Shown: piece by piece, positions 47,848 to 61,252 of the stretch
Layout: every line of letters starts with the position of its first letter
How positions within the stretch are numbered: position 1 is the stretch's first letter
Assembly: GCA_019095985.1 (NCBI GenBank)
Contig: CM032662.1
Coordinates: forward strand, 37,442,435-37,506,434
Length of the DNA: 64,000 nucleotides
Reading direction: 5' to 3'
Origin: Streblospio benedicti
Lineage: Eukaryota; Annelida; Polychaeta; Spionida; Spionidae
Made by a program: the position numbers and the translations under genes
The notes under the pieces: generated by a model
Told to the model about the DNA's origin: nothing
Databases searched by the model: none
The model's input: only the letters and a program-made list of their open reading frames with translations

Positions 47848-47984
47848 CAGTAGAACCTCAATGGAGACGACAGGTCATAGTGTCTCAATAGAGGTGGTTC
47901 ATGTTGGAGACATAAGACTGCATAAAATGGTTTCATTATATAGATGGTCTCAAAAAGAGGTAGTTGAAATTGGAGGTTCTATTG
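47848..47984 (-). mobile_element. GACC-type MITE, copy 11
   Basis: CAGTAGAACCTCAATGGAGA at the left and AATTGGAGGTTCTATTG at the right, flanked by TA on both sides; interior CAATAGAGGTGGTTCATG. Best-preserved ends in the window but internally shortened (137 bases). Confidence 0.88.
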
Positions 47985-48548
47985 TATATTTCACCAGCAC
48001 CACCATTAACATTCAATACTGTATTGTCACCCGTATGAATATGTAATGCACATGGCCTTTTTTTGTGCTGTTGTCATGATCACTCGAGCGGTGAGCTTGT
48101 TGTGCTTTGCACAATTGATTATTAATGTCTCGTCTATGTTCAAAGAAAGCCGAGCTTGAAAAATTAATTACGGCGCGGGGCAAATGATGAAAGTCGATCG
48201 TCCAATCGTGCGGTGGACGCTTGTTTTCTGTAATGATGTAATCCGAGTGTGCTTGTGGCAAACGATTGGCGCGGCGTACACCGTACACCGCCATTGCAAC
48301 TTTTATAAGCTGCTCTTATCAAGTGCTGCAGTTTCTGATAGTGGTCATATCAGTTGTGAGAAAATCATGGTAGAACATGATTGCTCTTGACTGGTCTTAC
48401 AACTTTTCATTTTGCGTTATCATTGTACAGATTTCCATGATGGAGCGAAGGCCGGTGTTATAATATATCCCAGCGACAACTGGTGTAGTTCTCAATATAA
48501 CCTCATGACTGTGTTTGCTCGAAAAAGCACACCCACCAATGTTTACTA

Positions 48549-48667
48549 CAGTAGAGCCTAAATTAAGACCTCTATCAATAGACTACCTCTGTCTAATATG
48601 ACCATTTTTCATAGTCCAAATCATTCATATAGAGATCCATGTAAACCCTCATACAGAAACGACCTCT
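48549..48667 (+). mobile_element. GACC-type MITE, copy 12 (3' truncated)
   Basis: CAGTAGAGCCTAAATTAAGA after TA; interior CATAGTCCAAATCATTCATA and CAGAAACGACCTCTC. The right end is absent. Confidence 0.7.
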
Positions 48668-49261
48668 CGCGTTTGTGCTTGTGTTTTTGTTTGAAAAACA
48701 CACACCAACCAATAGCAACCGGCTGATCTTTCTGGCATTATGAATATAACATGTAATACTGCTGTGGTGTACAACAACAATGGTGGCAATGTATTCTAGT
48801 GCCTCGAACTACAACGCTACAGCACATTAGCATTTTGACAAACTCAAGGTTCTCTCTCCACCACCATATTCGGATATTGATGCCTGCCTGCCATACACTC
48901 ATTTGTTTTATGGCTCGGAAAGAGGTGGATATTCATTCAGCAAAGTGCACTTGTGGCCACGTTTAGGTCTCACCACTACACACCGTGTACCATTTATGGA
49001 GGAGGAGGATCGACCATATGTTTACAGTGCAAAGGTACGACGACCACGCTGCCACTTCTCCTGTATGATGATTTACATACTAAAAAAAACGCGGCGTCAA
49101 GTTTAATGACCTGTTGGCCATTATTTTTTTACGACGATCCTCCATTTGCTCGTATTATGATGATCTGTATCCACAGCTGCTGATAATGACAGTTTGGTGT
49201 TTGATTGTCGTTTGTAGGGAGAACATAAATGTTGTTCGACATTTCCAATACATTATATACA

Positions 49262-49440
49262 TAAAATTTCATGACAGTACAAAACAAAGAAGTTTATATC
49301 TTGAAAATGTACAATATACGGTATACTTGATTTCATAATGCCACAGTACAAAAAACGTAGTCGTTTATGTCTTGAAAATATAAAATATATGGTATACTTC
49401 ATTTCATAATATCGCAGTACAAAAAGTAGTAGTTTACTAG
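49262..49440. repeat. Tandem repeat, about 2.5 units of roughly 75 bases
   Basis: CAGTACAAAA..AGTAG/AAGTTTATATCTTGAAAAT...ATATACGGTATACTTGATTTCA recurs at about 49275, 49345 and 49417. Divergence is low to moderate. Confidence 0.85.
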
Positions 49441-52245
49441 TTAAAAATCGACGTTTCATGGGATGAGGCCACCACTACATTCCCACTACAAGTTTCCATG
49501 CATTGGGAGCAGCAAGTAAAGTGAAGTGGCTTCCAGCAATCCACCACAGTGTGTTTACTAACTGCCAAATGTACTTATTTTGTAACATGAAAATTCAGCC
49601 CCTTTGGCGATGGATACTGTACCTACTGGAGAAGCGAACACCGCGAGGTTGCTGTTTTTTATGTTTCTCGGTGCTGCGTTGGGTCGCGACATAGGAGGCT
49701 GCAGTAGCTGCTATAGTAACATTAAAGTGGACGGTGGCTGTTGTGGCACATTGTGTAATGACTATATGGAAACCTTCGGCCCCTCGAGATGGCTAATAAG
49801 CACCTTACTTGATGTGAAATAAGGGTGGTGAAGAAAGGGTCATCTCCTGTCTGGCTTTAATGGGCGCAGACAATCTCCCTAACCCTACGCCCCTATTCAA
49901 GGTCTAATGATTCCTCTAATGAGCTTCTTTTCACCGCGATTCAATGGGCCTTTGGAAATAGGTGTCTGAATTATATATGGCATTTTCGAAATGGTTTTCG
50001 GGCTGCATCGTCTTGGTAAAGGTTAGAGAGGCTGCAATACGGTGTCAATAGCACATTTGCTTGGTGCGTGTCCTGCGGGAACCATGGGATGTCAGAACTA
50101 CTTACAGGCCTCATCACTCCTCCCCCAGGGTGTGCTCTCCGCCGCTCCAGAAAGAAGTGCCGGTGCTTTTAGGCCCTATTCAAGAGTGTATCCCTACGCC
50201 ACCGCAGCGGTGAAACGCCTGCAAATAGACGACAAAAGCTAATGTCAAAAATGCATAATGGCAAAAGGCAGCACGTTGAAGCTTTTAGGTTTTTAAGTGC
50301 TAAAATGCGCCCGGTTGTTGAAATAGTTATGATGCTGTGCTCTGTATTGTTTTTACAGCTTTCAGATGTCAAAATTTGTTTACGCCGGCATTAAGAACGG
50401 TCAGCGTGTTGGTTGTGAATAATTAACAGGCACCTTAGCACCCTTTTCGCCATGCAAATCACAAGGTTGTAAACGTCATGTAGATGGCCTCCCACCCTCC
50501 CATATGTGCGTCGTCATCGCGGTGTCGTCACATCCCCCACCATTTCAACATAAAACCGGGCACCAACGACAGTGATGTTGCTCAAGCAAACACTAAAGTG
50601 ACTTTGACGCTAGCTTTTAGCACTGTTATATAGAGAGCTCGTGGCCGAGTGTACATTTAACATGTACACAAACGGCCCAACATGGTGAAACAAACACTCA
50701 GCCATGTTCTTACTGTTGAAACGGTAACTCAGGCAACATAAAATAGCACAGGTTGGATATTCATTTGTTCAAGTCATAGTACATTTTTATGATTTTGACT
50801 GTTTATAAAGGCTTTCTGACATGACTGAATGCTACAGGTGAGCTTTTTCCATGCTTAAAGTAGCTGTTAAAATAGTGAAAATGAAAAACATGCTATTGTA
50901 TTGTTGAAGCAGCAACAACTACGAGCATAAAATATCACATGCTTAAAGTAGCAATTGCACAGTCATAAGTGGCTGTCGGACGAGCGTATTCGCCTCCTTA
51001 TTTAGCCCGGCCGAGAGGAAGGAAGTATAGCATGTAGCGGGCCAGGCCTCCGACCACCGCCTGTCCTGTTTCCTACGATCCTCCTGAGTTGGGGATGGGG
51101 GCTCCGCAACATTTCCCCTCATCAAGTCAATACGAGCTGACGATGAGTCCAGCTGTCTTGACCACCGGTTGTACTGCATTAATTGACATATAGTAGATTG
51201 AATATTGATAAAGTATGCGCTAATTGAGCTCGTTATCAGAGAAATACCTTTGTTTCTGCTTCCTCCTACTTGAGAATGCTTTTGTTGAGGCAATATTCAA
51301 TGGAAGCAACAACAGCAGTTCAAAAAAGGTGAAATAAAGCTGCAATGCCATGAAATTTAGATACATTGTGTACACTTGTCGTTTTTTCTCATCGCCGGCC
51401 ATTGAGAAAAGTAGCAGATGAGAATTTACTCTGTAAAAAGCAGCAGGTGGGAATTTAGGTCGTCCTGTTCTTGCATGGATCCACCTGCCTAGGGGAAGCC
51501 AAAAAGGATGAGCCTATGACTTTATTTGTCCCTCGCTCAAGGTCTCTGTGTCTAATGTCCTAATATTGTTTAAACTTGCATGCTTGATGTATTTATGGCA
51601 CATTCGTCTGCACTCCTGCGAAGCTCATTAGTCTTTACAGACACATTACAAAGCTCCTAAATTCAAACCCGATTTTCATACTTTTTCACAACCACAAATT
51701 GCCTACTAGGCCATTAAATCAGCAAACGCACACAAAAAATGCTTGATATCGGCCATATTGCCACCCCCTATCAAAGAAGATGAAGTCCCGTAGCTACTAA
51801 AGTGTTGACCGACTGATGACAGGGTTATTATTTTCGCCCATATCATCAAGGCCAGCAGCTGAGGCAGTCGCCAGGCCGACAAACCTCTATTTACCTACAT
51901 ACCCACAAAATCGCGCCATTCATCAGATTTACTCCTAGAGACAAATATTGTGAAAGATACGGTCATTACACAGCGCAGTAACTTATAGTTAGCTCCACTC
52001 TAGCCCCAGGACAGCCCAATTCAGGCCTCATATTGATGGCTGTCATAACAGGCGCGTCTTACTGGGGACAAGGAGAAGGGTGAGAATAGTGTTTTTTGTC
52101 AACTTCTATGTTTGACATTGTAGAAGTCACCGAAGGCAATGGTGGTGCGTGAGTTTTAAACTGTGACATACTGTTTGACATTGATACATCGTAATTAATG
52201 GGCTTGGTAGTAAGAATTGCTGTAGAGGATTCATATTTCATAGGC

Positions 52246-52362
52246 ACTGCTGGGACTCAAACCCTGAACCACTTCCACTGTGTACCTTAAGTTCCTATAT
52301 GATATAGCTACAGACTGTACATATACAAGGTCTGTGATATAGCCCTATACATTGTGAGAAAG
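52246..52362. repeat. SINE-like repeat, inverted arrangement
   Basis: Minus-strand GGTTCAGGGTTTGAGTCCCAG (about 52270-52250) is a good tRNA B-box context. It is followed on the plus strand by GGTCTGTGATATAGCCCTAT and ACATTGTGAGAAAGAATC, the shared tail. Confidence 0.55.
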
Positions 52363-53457
52363 AATCATTTATGTGGCGGTTTGACATTGTTATAAAGAAA
52401 CTGTAACTAAAATCGGCATTGTTAATAATGTGAAAAAGAGTTGTGAGTAGTATCAATATGTGTATGAGGTGATCGCGCTACAATCGCCGCGATCAATGCT
52501 ATCGACCGTACATCTCTGCAACCGCCGCCTTCATAAAAACTAATCTCGGCAGTGTTGCCAATATCTACATGCATATCGGGCCGGCTCTACTATATAAGCA
52601 AGTCATGAAGAAGTGGTAGTTGCCGTCGCAAACACATTGGAATGCTGCTGCACATAGTTTGTGGCGATTCCATATCCAAGTGTGGGTCGCCTAGCCCGCG
52701 GCTAAGTCCTGTTTACCGTCCATGGTAGCACAGTATCCTGATCACTTGGTGCCAGGCACTCAAAGGAATTTCACTTTAGCCAACAGACATTTTTAAACAA
52801 GCAGCAAAATCTCGGTCTGCTGCGAATGCTGTTATTTTAGGAGTTTGAGGTTAAACTTTGCGTGTTTTGGTGGCGACCTGCAATATTGAATTAGAGGGAA
52901 GTAGCTGGGAATGAGGTAATTGATATTTCCAAGTAATTCTCGGTCTTAAAACTCTATAGTCTGATGATCTCATAGCGAAGAAGAAGATTCCACCACTTAT
53001 TATTTTCTCCTCCACACAGCACAAACCATTAAAGGCCTTGCTGCTAGCCACGGGCTATTACCCCCTTTAAAGAAAAACTCGCTGATTTCTAATACACTGG
53101 AGTTATTATTTTCAATCCCATTAACTTTGCATATTTGTGGTTGGAATATAATCGGGCTCTGTGCTGTTATGTCCCAGTAGTGGGAAGAAGAAGCAACGAG
53201 TGGTGTTTTTTTTCTTTTAGTTGCATGTTACAAGGGCTTGCTTCAGTGGGCAGCCTGTACATAATGGTAGCAGGAGGCTACTGTGGTCTCTCCATATGAT
53301 ACGTCTCCAGTACAGAGACTAGAGACTGAAAGTTGCAACTTGATAGCGCACTTTTGAGAAGGCTGAAAGAGAAGCGTAATGAGGCCATTGGTGGCTGGTA
53401 ATTGGAAGTTTGATCATGCTTTGCGTATGATGTAAGTCCTTGCCATATATTTCCTAC

Positions 53458-53560
53458 GTTGTTTTGCGCTGGGTGACACCCGATCTGGCAGGGGTCGAAC
53501 CTCTAACCTTCGTGCTTGAGACCCGCAGGGTATTGTGGTGCGTGTGCATTAATCAATTAT
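53458..53560 (-). repeat. tRNA-like SINE fragment
   Basis: On the minus strand AGGTTAGAGGTTCGACCCCT (about 53508-53489) contains a perfect tRNA B box (GGTTCGACCCC), followed by TGCCAGATCGGGTGTCACCC. The upstream part cannot be folded into a full cloverleaf and no convincing A box is seen, so this is not called a tRNA gene. Confidence 0.45.
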
Positions 53561-53993
53561 GCGAGAGAAGGGATTTTTAAATGTCACACAAGGAGTTACA
53601 TTTCGCAGTGAAATGCCACTGTTTAAATTTTGATTTCCAAACAAGTTGGCAATTTTGTAGGATGTGCGATGATGCATCTTCATTGCAGCATCAACACAAT
53701 TTGTTTAGTTTTTTGTTGAACAATTGCGCAAGCAATGTGTGAACTGCTTCCTGTTAAACATTGAAAAAAAAAAGCGGCCAAGTTCTTACATTTGTAGTGC
53801 CACTACAAAACTCGTCAAGTAATGATATTATCTGAGCAGATGATAAGGCAAATGCTCGTATAATGCACTTCTATATAAAAACTCCATTATCATACCTCAA
53901 TCTCTAACCATCTGCTCGTACAGACGTCAAATCTTGCAGCGAGAACGGTTCTACTAGAAAAAAGTGCACTTCATTTTCTCATTCATTCAATAA

Positions 53994-54170
53994 ATGTAGA
54001 ACCTTCTATCAAGACCACTTCTAAAGAGATCACCTCCATAATAAGACTAATTCTCATGATCCCAAACCTCTGTAAAGAGATCTGAGGGAACTTCCATAAA
54101 AAGACCACCTTTCTATTCAGATCACTTGAGGCCAAGCCCTCTAAGTGCTCCTGATAGAAAGGTTCTACTG
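53994..54170 (+). mobile_element. GACC-type MITE, copy 13
   Basis: TGTAGAACCTTCTATCAAGA to TGATAGAAAGGTTCTACTG; interior CATAAAAAGACCACCTTTCT and ATCACTTGAGGCCAAGCCC. Full length. Confidence 0.88.
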
Positions 54171-54437
54171 CACAAGAAAAAAAGTGCATGTTTTTTTTTT
54201 CCCTATTCGTACACCATTTGCATAGTGGACACTTTCCTCCATTGAGAGCTGCTGCTGCCTGATTAAGTAGTTATATAACGCGGCGGCATCGTTGCCGCCG
54301 ACAACGCCTCGTCGTGTATTGTGCTGTGTCTTTGTGCCGAGTTGCTGGCAATCACGGGCAGGAAATGGCTGGAGGTGGGAGGAGGTGTGAGGGGCGACAC
54401 TTTAAGCGCCGCACACGAGGGGATTCCCCGAGTGAGA

Positions 54438-54750
54438 GCCGTCATTTACAGGTGGTTGTCTGCTGGGATCATCTTTTCTTTGTCGTTGTTTTTGGGGTGG
54501 TTATTTTGGTCAGATGATTGTTGATTACAATTGTGATTTGGTGGATTTGAGCAAGAGGCTGTCATTTACAGGTGGTTGAATAGCGACCTACGTGGATTAC
54601 AAGTGACCAAGCTTATTTTCAGATCCCCTGTAGGGCCTTTGACTGCTGGGATTACGGGCAGTTTGTCCGTCGTTTCTTTGTCGTTGTTTTTGTGCCAGTT
54701 ATTTTGGTCAGATAATTGTTGATTGCGATTTTGATGGTGGGTAATTTGGT
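54438..54750. repeat. Local duplication with about 190-base offset
   Basis: TTTCTTTGTCGTTGTTTTTG followed by GGTTATTTTGGTCAGATGATTG (about 54476-54519) recurs at about 54674-54720 (GTTATTTTGGTCAGATAATTG). GTCATTTACAGGTGGTTG also occurs at 54441 and 54561. Confidence 0.85.
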
Positions 54751-55069
54751 GGTTAGGCCGGTAATGGCTAAATATAGGTGGTGATTTTTTACGTTGTTTC
54801 GTGTCTTCATGTGATGATTAAGAGCTTATCAGAACCGGCTGCTTTGTGGTTGTCGCCTCAGAAGAAAGATCACAGACGTTTTGATCAGACGATGAAGCTC
54901 CTAACAAATGGCGATATTACATGCACGTCCACAGCTGGTTCAGGTGTAAGACATTAATCTTGTATTGATAGCCAATGCCGTCTGTGTATTGCAATCTATT
55001 AGGTGTTCTTTGATTGTGGTGGCTCTGTAATATGTCATCTCTAAATATACATCTCACAGCATCTCAAGT

Positions 55070-55165
55070 GTTGGTGCCACATTGGTAGTTGTGGTCCAGG
55101 GTTTGATTCCCAGGATTGGTTATGTGATACAGCCCTATAGACTTGCAGGAAGACCTCTATGATAA
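55070..55165 (+). repeat. SINE-like fragment
   Basis: TTGGTGCCACATTGGTAGTT, then a B-box-like GTCCAGGGTTTGATTCCCAG, then GGTTATGTGATACAGCCCTA and TAGACTTGCAGGAAGACCTC. The order B box then GTGATA.AGCCCTATA matches the copies at 18440 and 52246. Confidence 0.6.
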
Positions 55166-56597
55166 CCACATATCTCATGACAACCACTAACTACTATTCA
55201 CCAATATGGAAGAAAGCCTCCTCTCTCTGCTGAAGAGGAAAAAGCCACCACCATCATCTTGAAAATGCAACCAACCGCAAAATGGGTCTACCTTTTAATA
55301 GCAATAAAACCATGATCACTGAAAGATATGGGATTTTTCCTCTCTCTCACCTTGAGAAAGTCGATCTGTGGTGATCATTACATTAAAACGTCGTCGCCGT
55401 CGTCGCCGCAGCTGCCATTGTGTTTGGGCTGAATGGTGACCACTAGGGCTTTCACTTGACCGGCGGCTACTTTAATTACCCCCGACTGGACAATGGAGCC
55501 CGGATAAGGTTACCCCATGTAAGAGGGCGCACAGGTGAATGCATTGGCGAAATGCAAAGGTCATAGCCTCGGGTAATTTACCCCCCAACGTTCGGTGATA
55601 TATCTTCCTGCGAAGGTCATAGGTCAGAAGAAATTTTGTTAATGAAGGGCAGAGAGCTGCGTGGAATGACATATTGCCCACACTCAAGCTTTATAGGACT
55701 TGAGAATAGCGAGCTTTAAAAATGCATCGTTGTGGGTCGTCTTTTAAAATCCCCTTATGCAAGGTGCGATAAAAATAGATAGTATGTACCCGATTTGAGA
55801 GTAGACATTTGTAGCTATATATATAGAAAAAAGCTGCTATATTTTGTAGATTTCTGTATGAGTGTTGGAGATTGCTGCTGTGGCTGCCACACTTAAGCAG
55901 GCTGATTGACCGGGCTAAATAGATCACATATTGCGTTAAGGCACGATTTAGCGGCCATTTCTTGGCACCTCTGATGATGCGATTGGTGTAAGAGTCGACA
56001 ACTGGATTATACCATCAATAGCCAGGAAGGGCTTCGGCTCTGGACCCAGTAATTGTATTAGCCTGCTGAGAAATTGACAATGATTTGGAAGACTTGTAAA
56101 TGCAAAGGAGGACGAATGGAACATTTTACACGGCTATTGGGTCAAATGAGGCTGAAGACTCTCAGCAGCATTTGATGTACAGGTGTTTTGCTGGAATGCA
56201 CTTTTTACTGCTTGGAAGAATTTTTAAAAATCTGCTACATTAAAACATGCAATGTATGTATTGGCCTAATGATAAGGTCCATGGTGGATTGAATGATAAA
56301 TTGTTTTTAAAACTCCTAATAGTGCTCCGGAGCTTAGACGCACTATACCTTTCTGTGGTGAAACAGTCCCCTGATACCCCCAGTTTCCCCGAGTATCCTG
56401 TGTGTATCTATGGTAACTGAGGTACTAATCACATTAGCTGGGACCAGAAGTCGCGCCTGATTCCAGCAGCAGGAGCTTGAGTTTCATGGTGGTTCTATGT
56501 AGCAGAGTTACATCAACAGGGATCATTATCTACTCATAGGCAGCATCATCATTAGCAAGGCCTTGCACTTTTACAAGAAACATATGAAATATTTCAT

Positions 56598-56761
56598 CAG
56601 TAGTCTGGTTCTACTGTATTAAGACTCCATCAAGTTGTCCCCATTAAGAGGGGGTCTCCTGAAGGAGGTTATGCAGAGGTCTTGGGATCACGAAATATAG
56701 CATTATTATAGATAGAGATGGTCTCTTTATAAAGGAGGTCTAATAAGTTGATGTTCTACTG
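56598..56761 (-). mobile_element. GACC-type MITE, copy 14
   Basis: CAGTAGTCTGGTTCTACTGT at the left; TAGAGATGGTCTCTTTATAA and AGTTGATGTTCTACTG at the right. Reverse orientation. Confidence 0.7.
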
Positions 56762-59581
56762 TAGTGCTATCTAAAAATCTGCACTGATCCAAAACACGCT
56801 GGATTCTGGCAATCTCTTGACAGCCTTCAGGAATGTTGTTAAAATGTCTCTGCATCTTTGATCCCTCGCTTGTGACAAAAGTTATCAATTTCTCCAGGCA
56901 ATACGAAGTCTTTGGCTGGGGAGCTGGTAGAGAAAGTGGGCCTCAGTTAACTGTTATCTGCTGTGTGAGTGTTAAGATATCGTCATGGCAGCAGCCAGGT
57001 GTGAACCAACATCGAGTCTCTTTGAGCACAGGTCATAAAACAAGATAGAGTGTGTATCTATGACTGTGATGGATCTGCCGCAGAGATTGTATGCCCAGAT
57101 TTATACAGTGACAAATAGCAGTTGCTGGGTGGGTTATTGGTGGGTCTTTATGCTCCCCAACTGCCCCCGAGGGACCCAAGCTACACAATGTCATCTGTGA
57201 CAAACACAACACAGGGAGTCGCTAAATAATATACAAACACAAAGGAGAAAGATATGGCTGTTGTTGATCACCTGATTATGAGGTTTACAATCATCAATAC
57301 CTGGTTTTGATCGAGCCCCCAGCAAGATGAGCAGCTTAACGTGGGAAGAGTGTGACCAGCTCCACATCTTCTGCTCTAATACCCAGCACCGCCGCCGACA
57401 TTATTAGCCTTTGTTGGCAGAATTATCATGGGAAATTTATGGCACGGGAGGTAATCGCAATATGATATTTAGTAGCCTAATCACTTCTCCATAAAGGAAC
57501 ACTCTCCTTTTGTACGCCACACTCTGCCACAGAGTCCTGACTCTCTCATTAACATTACAATGTCGTCGTCAAGCGAAGAGTTGGCTTTTAATAGGCACTG
57601 AACGGCCTGTAGTCAGGTACCAACATGCACTGAAAAAACGCACTGAAAAAAGGTCTCAAAGTATGCATTTTTTAGAGGTTGAGAAATTACAATTGATCCT
57701 AATTGCATTAATGATTTGCGGCTCAATGCATAATGCAATAGTGACCCAGATGTAGTGCTGTTTCTAATGCATATTAAAATGTGAAAAATACTATAACCAT
57801 GTCACCCTATTCAGTGTAATTGGCAAATCATGCGATATGTTATCATTTGATAATATAGTGAGTGCAAAATAATTTAATCTATGATTTAATATAAAATGGA
57901 TATTGTTACATTGTTCTTGACAATGGAAAATTCTTATCTGAGCGTCAATACTGGCATTATGTTTTCAATTAAGTGAGACACTAAACTAAATGGACAGACT
58001 GATCCTTGCAAATGTTCTCAATCTCCCAGTAATATTCTACATACTTATACCTATGTTTTTTGTCCTTATGTTCTTATTTCTTGTGCGTAATTATCAGAGG
58101 CTTTTGTTGGTTTGTTTGCAAGTTATCGATATTAGTCACTTGAGAAGAAACTGGCAACGTCACAAACGCTGAAAAATAAACTCATTTCCCAGTCCCAAAC
58201 TTGCCCGCATTCCTTTCGTTATGAGGAAAATACTTGAGCTAGTATTTTTCTGCAATTTCTGACAGCCACAGTTGAAGAAAGAAGCGACGGTAATTTATGT
58301 GTTTTGTTTTAAGGTTGTCGTTGTTGCTATCTGTGTTGCTCTTGGTGACGGTTGCTATCGGTGATGAACCTCCAATCTCTGTAATGTTCTCCTTGGCCTC
58401 AGCTGTGCCCGTTTTACGAGCATTCCCACTCAGGTGATGATGAGAATATCCAGCATTCCCAGCCTTAGCCGCCAAGAATCTAGCAGCAAACTCTAGCACA
58501 CACTCCCTACGTGCTAGCTAGTAGCTAGATGCCTCCACTGCAAATTACATTACATTGAGAAGCACATTTTGAAGGTGCATCTATCTTTGTATCTATTACC
58601 ATAGAGTTACTTTTTGTTTCAGTTTTTATTCTTTCAACGTATACAATTGAGAATCTAAAGGCATTGGTGTATTGTTTGGTTTCAAATTGTTCAAAAATTC
58701 TACATAAGGAACAATGATATTGAGTAAAATTTCAATGGAAAATCAAACTACATACAAGACCAAGAAATTCTATAGACAGTATTCCGTGTATAGAGATGGC
58801 AAGGTGTGGTTGTTTGTGAAAAACGAGGCCATCATGAGCAATACATACATTGTGTGCTGCGCGGTATCAAACATGGACATTAACTGGCTGTGACAGGAGG
58901 TAAACAGTAACTTGGTGCAGCCGAGCGGCCGACTTTGTCTCAACAAGTGTTGCAATTGATTAGCTTCTCACCAAACTACATTCGTACTTACAGATGAAGA
59001 CGAAGAAAAAGATGCTCTTTTGTGATAATACTGACGATGATGATGCCGTTCAATAATGTCGGCGAGACACGACCTATAACAGACAACTTCAAAACATTGA
59101 CTAGCTGCTGGCTTCAATACGACGAAAAGCAACATCTTGAACTGATCAATCGTCAATTCCTTGCGAGTACAATTACAATCCCACGATGACAACAACAAAA
59201 AGCTCGTGCATCGTGTTTTGTGCACCTCTTCTAGACTGACTTGGCTAGCCGGCACAAACTAGCAGCGTTGGCACCTGGAGGCTGCACCTGTCCCGCCCCG
59301 GGCTGCCGGCTAGATGATTACACCGATACAGCAAGCCCAAAGTGTCTAGTGGTGAAGATACACCACCGATCCACCGATCCACGTGTGTCTGCCTCCACTT
59401 CATACTGCCGTATCAAGATACAACTAGAGATTCGTAGCCTCTTTATTGTTTTAGTTTGGATCAGCTTCCTTCAAGCTCTTGAGTTTGTAAGAGGCCTCGT
59501 GGCAGCTGCTGCTGGATTGGAAGGGCTCTGTCTTACTCTAGCCTGTTTAGTTAAGGCCTTGTAGAAGTGGATTGATTTGTA

Positions 59582-59729
59582 TAGTCTGAACCTATCTATT
59601 GAGACCACTCGTTGGACTAAGTAGTCTCAATGAAGAGGTGGTCTCTTTATGAAGGTTTGCAACCATGAAAAATGGTCTTATTATAGAGGTAGTTCCTTTA
59701 TACAGGTTGTCTTAATTGGAAGTTCTATA
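59582..59729 (-). mobile_element. GACC-type MITE, copy 15
   Basis: TAGTCTGAACCTATCTATTG, AATGAAGAGGTGGTCTCTTT and GTCTTAATTGGAAGTTCTA. Reverse orientation, ends decayed. Confidence 0.75.
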
Positions 59730-60399
59730 TAAAAATGTGATGATTCTTACTACTTGTCACTTGATTATTTTGAATGGTATTTGTGGGTGTGTTTCTGATT
59801 ATTTGAACAGACAACGTCAAACAGGATTCAATTAGAAACTGGTTACCTGATCATACAGGAAATGTGTGTTTTTTCCATGTTGTTTTTGTCATATTTCAAA
59901 CATATCATCACAACTGTCATATGATGTACAATGCAGGAAACTTTAGCACCAAAATACATTGCGTATCCTATTTACAAGTGACGCCGCCTTTGTACAAGTG
60001 TTTTTGTGACAACACTGGCTGCCGATATTGGCATGCACAAGTTTGTAATATCTACGCTGTAATTCGACGAGAAACTGACAATTTTGCATTAGCATTCGGC
60101 TGCATTCTCTCTGCCTGCTGTATTCTGTGCTACCCCGTTTCATCCACTTTGATTGGCTGAGATGAAATTGCTCGCCTTGTCTGATTTACCACAGTTTTGC
60201 CAATTTTGAGCCGCAGATTTGATGACTTTTTTCGCGCTGCTCTGATATGATGAGATTTTTTCATCATTCTCGATGTGATGAGAATTTGGGGGTGGGTCTG
60301 ATGCCTCCACAGACGCCTCCACCCAAAACAGCCATCAAGATGCTTGCTGCATTATGAATATCAAACTTGCTTGCATCATTGCGAATCTCTCACGTTAGA

Positions 60400-60560
60400 A
60401 TGACGCTTGTATTGCAAGTATTTGAAAACAATGTATCTTCTCAATGCACAGCTTAGTTCTTGTGTAGTAGTATTTAACAATGTATCTTTTCAATGCACTA
60501 CTACAACACTCACACTGTAAAAAGATTCTCCTCCTTGCAAGTATTTCAAACCATTGCATT
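60400..60560. repeat. Short interspersed direct repeat
   Basis: AACAATGTATCTTCTCAATGCAC (60427) recurs as AACAATGTATCTTTTCAATGCAC (60477); TTGCAAGTATTTGAAA (60412) recurs as TTGCAAGTATTTCAAA (60535). Confidence 0.8.
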
Positions 60561-61191
60561 ACAGTGCACAAAATCAAACCCCAAGTACAGTATCGGTGCA
60601 GTGTAAATACCAGGCAGCAGAGGTTTTAGAGCCCATTAGGCAAATATTTAAATCTTGTAGATATAGCTCTGCTCGGCTGACCCTGCTGTGACCCCAGCGG
60701 CAGTGTGACAGGGTCCCGGGGTCGTGACATCACCCCCCACCCGCCTGCACAGTCTGCAGCCATAGCTACTGCTCCAGCTCTCACTCCCACAGACTAATTA
60801 ACATGGTCACTATTTCCAGCTCACATACCTGTGGCCGGTCACTTTGCGCTCATATTGAACTGGTGTTTGTTGGAAAAAAACACTTGATATTGTTTGATAT
60901 ATGTATCTGATATAGCTCATATTTGATAATAACTGGAATAGTTAAAAAAATATTCACAAGAAAGCTGCTGGTTCTTATATAGTGTAATATGTATTAGTTT
61001 ATATACTTCATTGTGGATTTTTGTTTAGAAACCACATTGTTAGTGTACTTTAAAAGAAGCACAAACTTCTCTCAGCAGTAATGACACTAATCACGTGTAT
61101 GATAAGCAGCGTAGCATGGCACGCCCTGGCAGAGCTAGCTATGTGATCACTGGAGCAGACACTCGCCTCCAGCTGGCATTGGCTAGAATGG

Positions 61192-61252
61192 GAAAAGCCT
61201 CCTACGGGGAATCCCGTGGAATTGGGAAAGCCCCCTAGGGGGAATCCCTATG
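61192..61252. repeat. Two-copy tandem repeat
   Basis: TGGGAAAAGCCTCCTACGGG followed by GAATCCC recurs as TGGGAAAGCCCCCTAGGGG followed by GAATCCC. Unit about 34 bases. Confidence 0.8.

Noticed and set aside
53458-53560. tRNA gene
   Set aside because: B box is perfect but no acceptor stem, A box or anticodon arm could be built.
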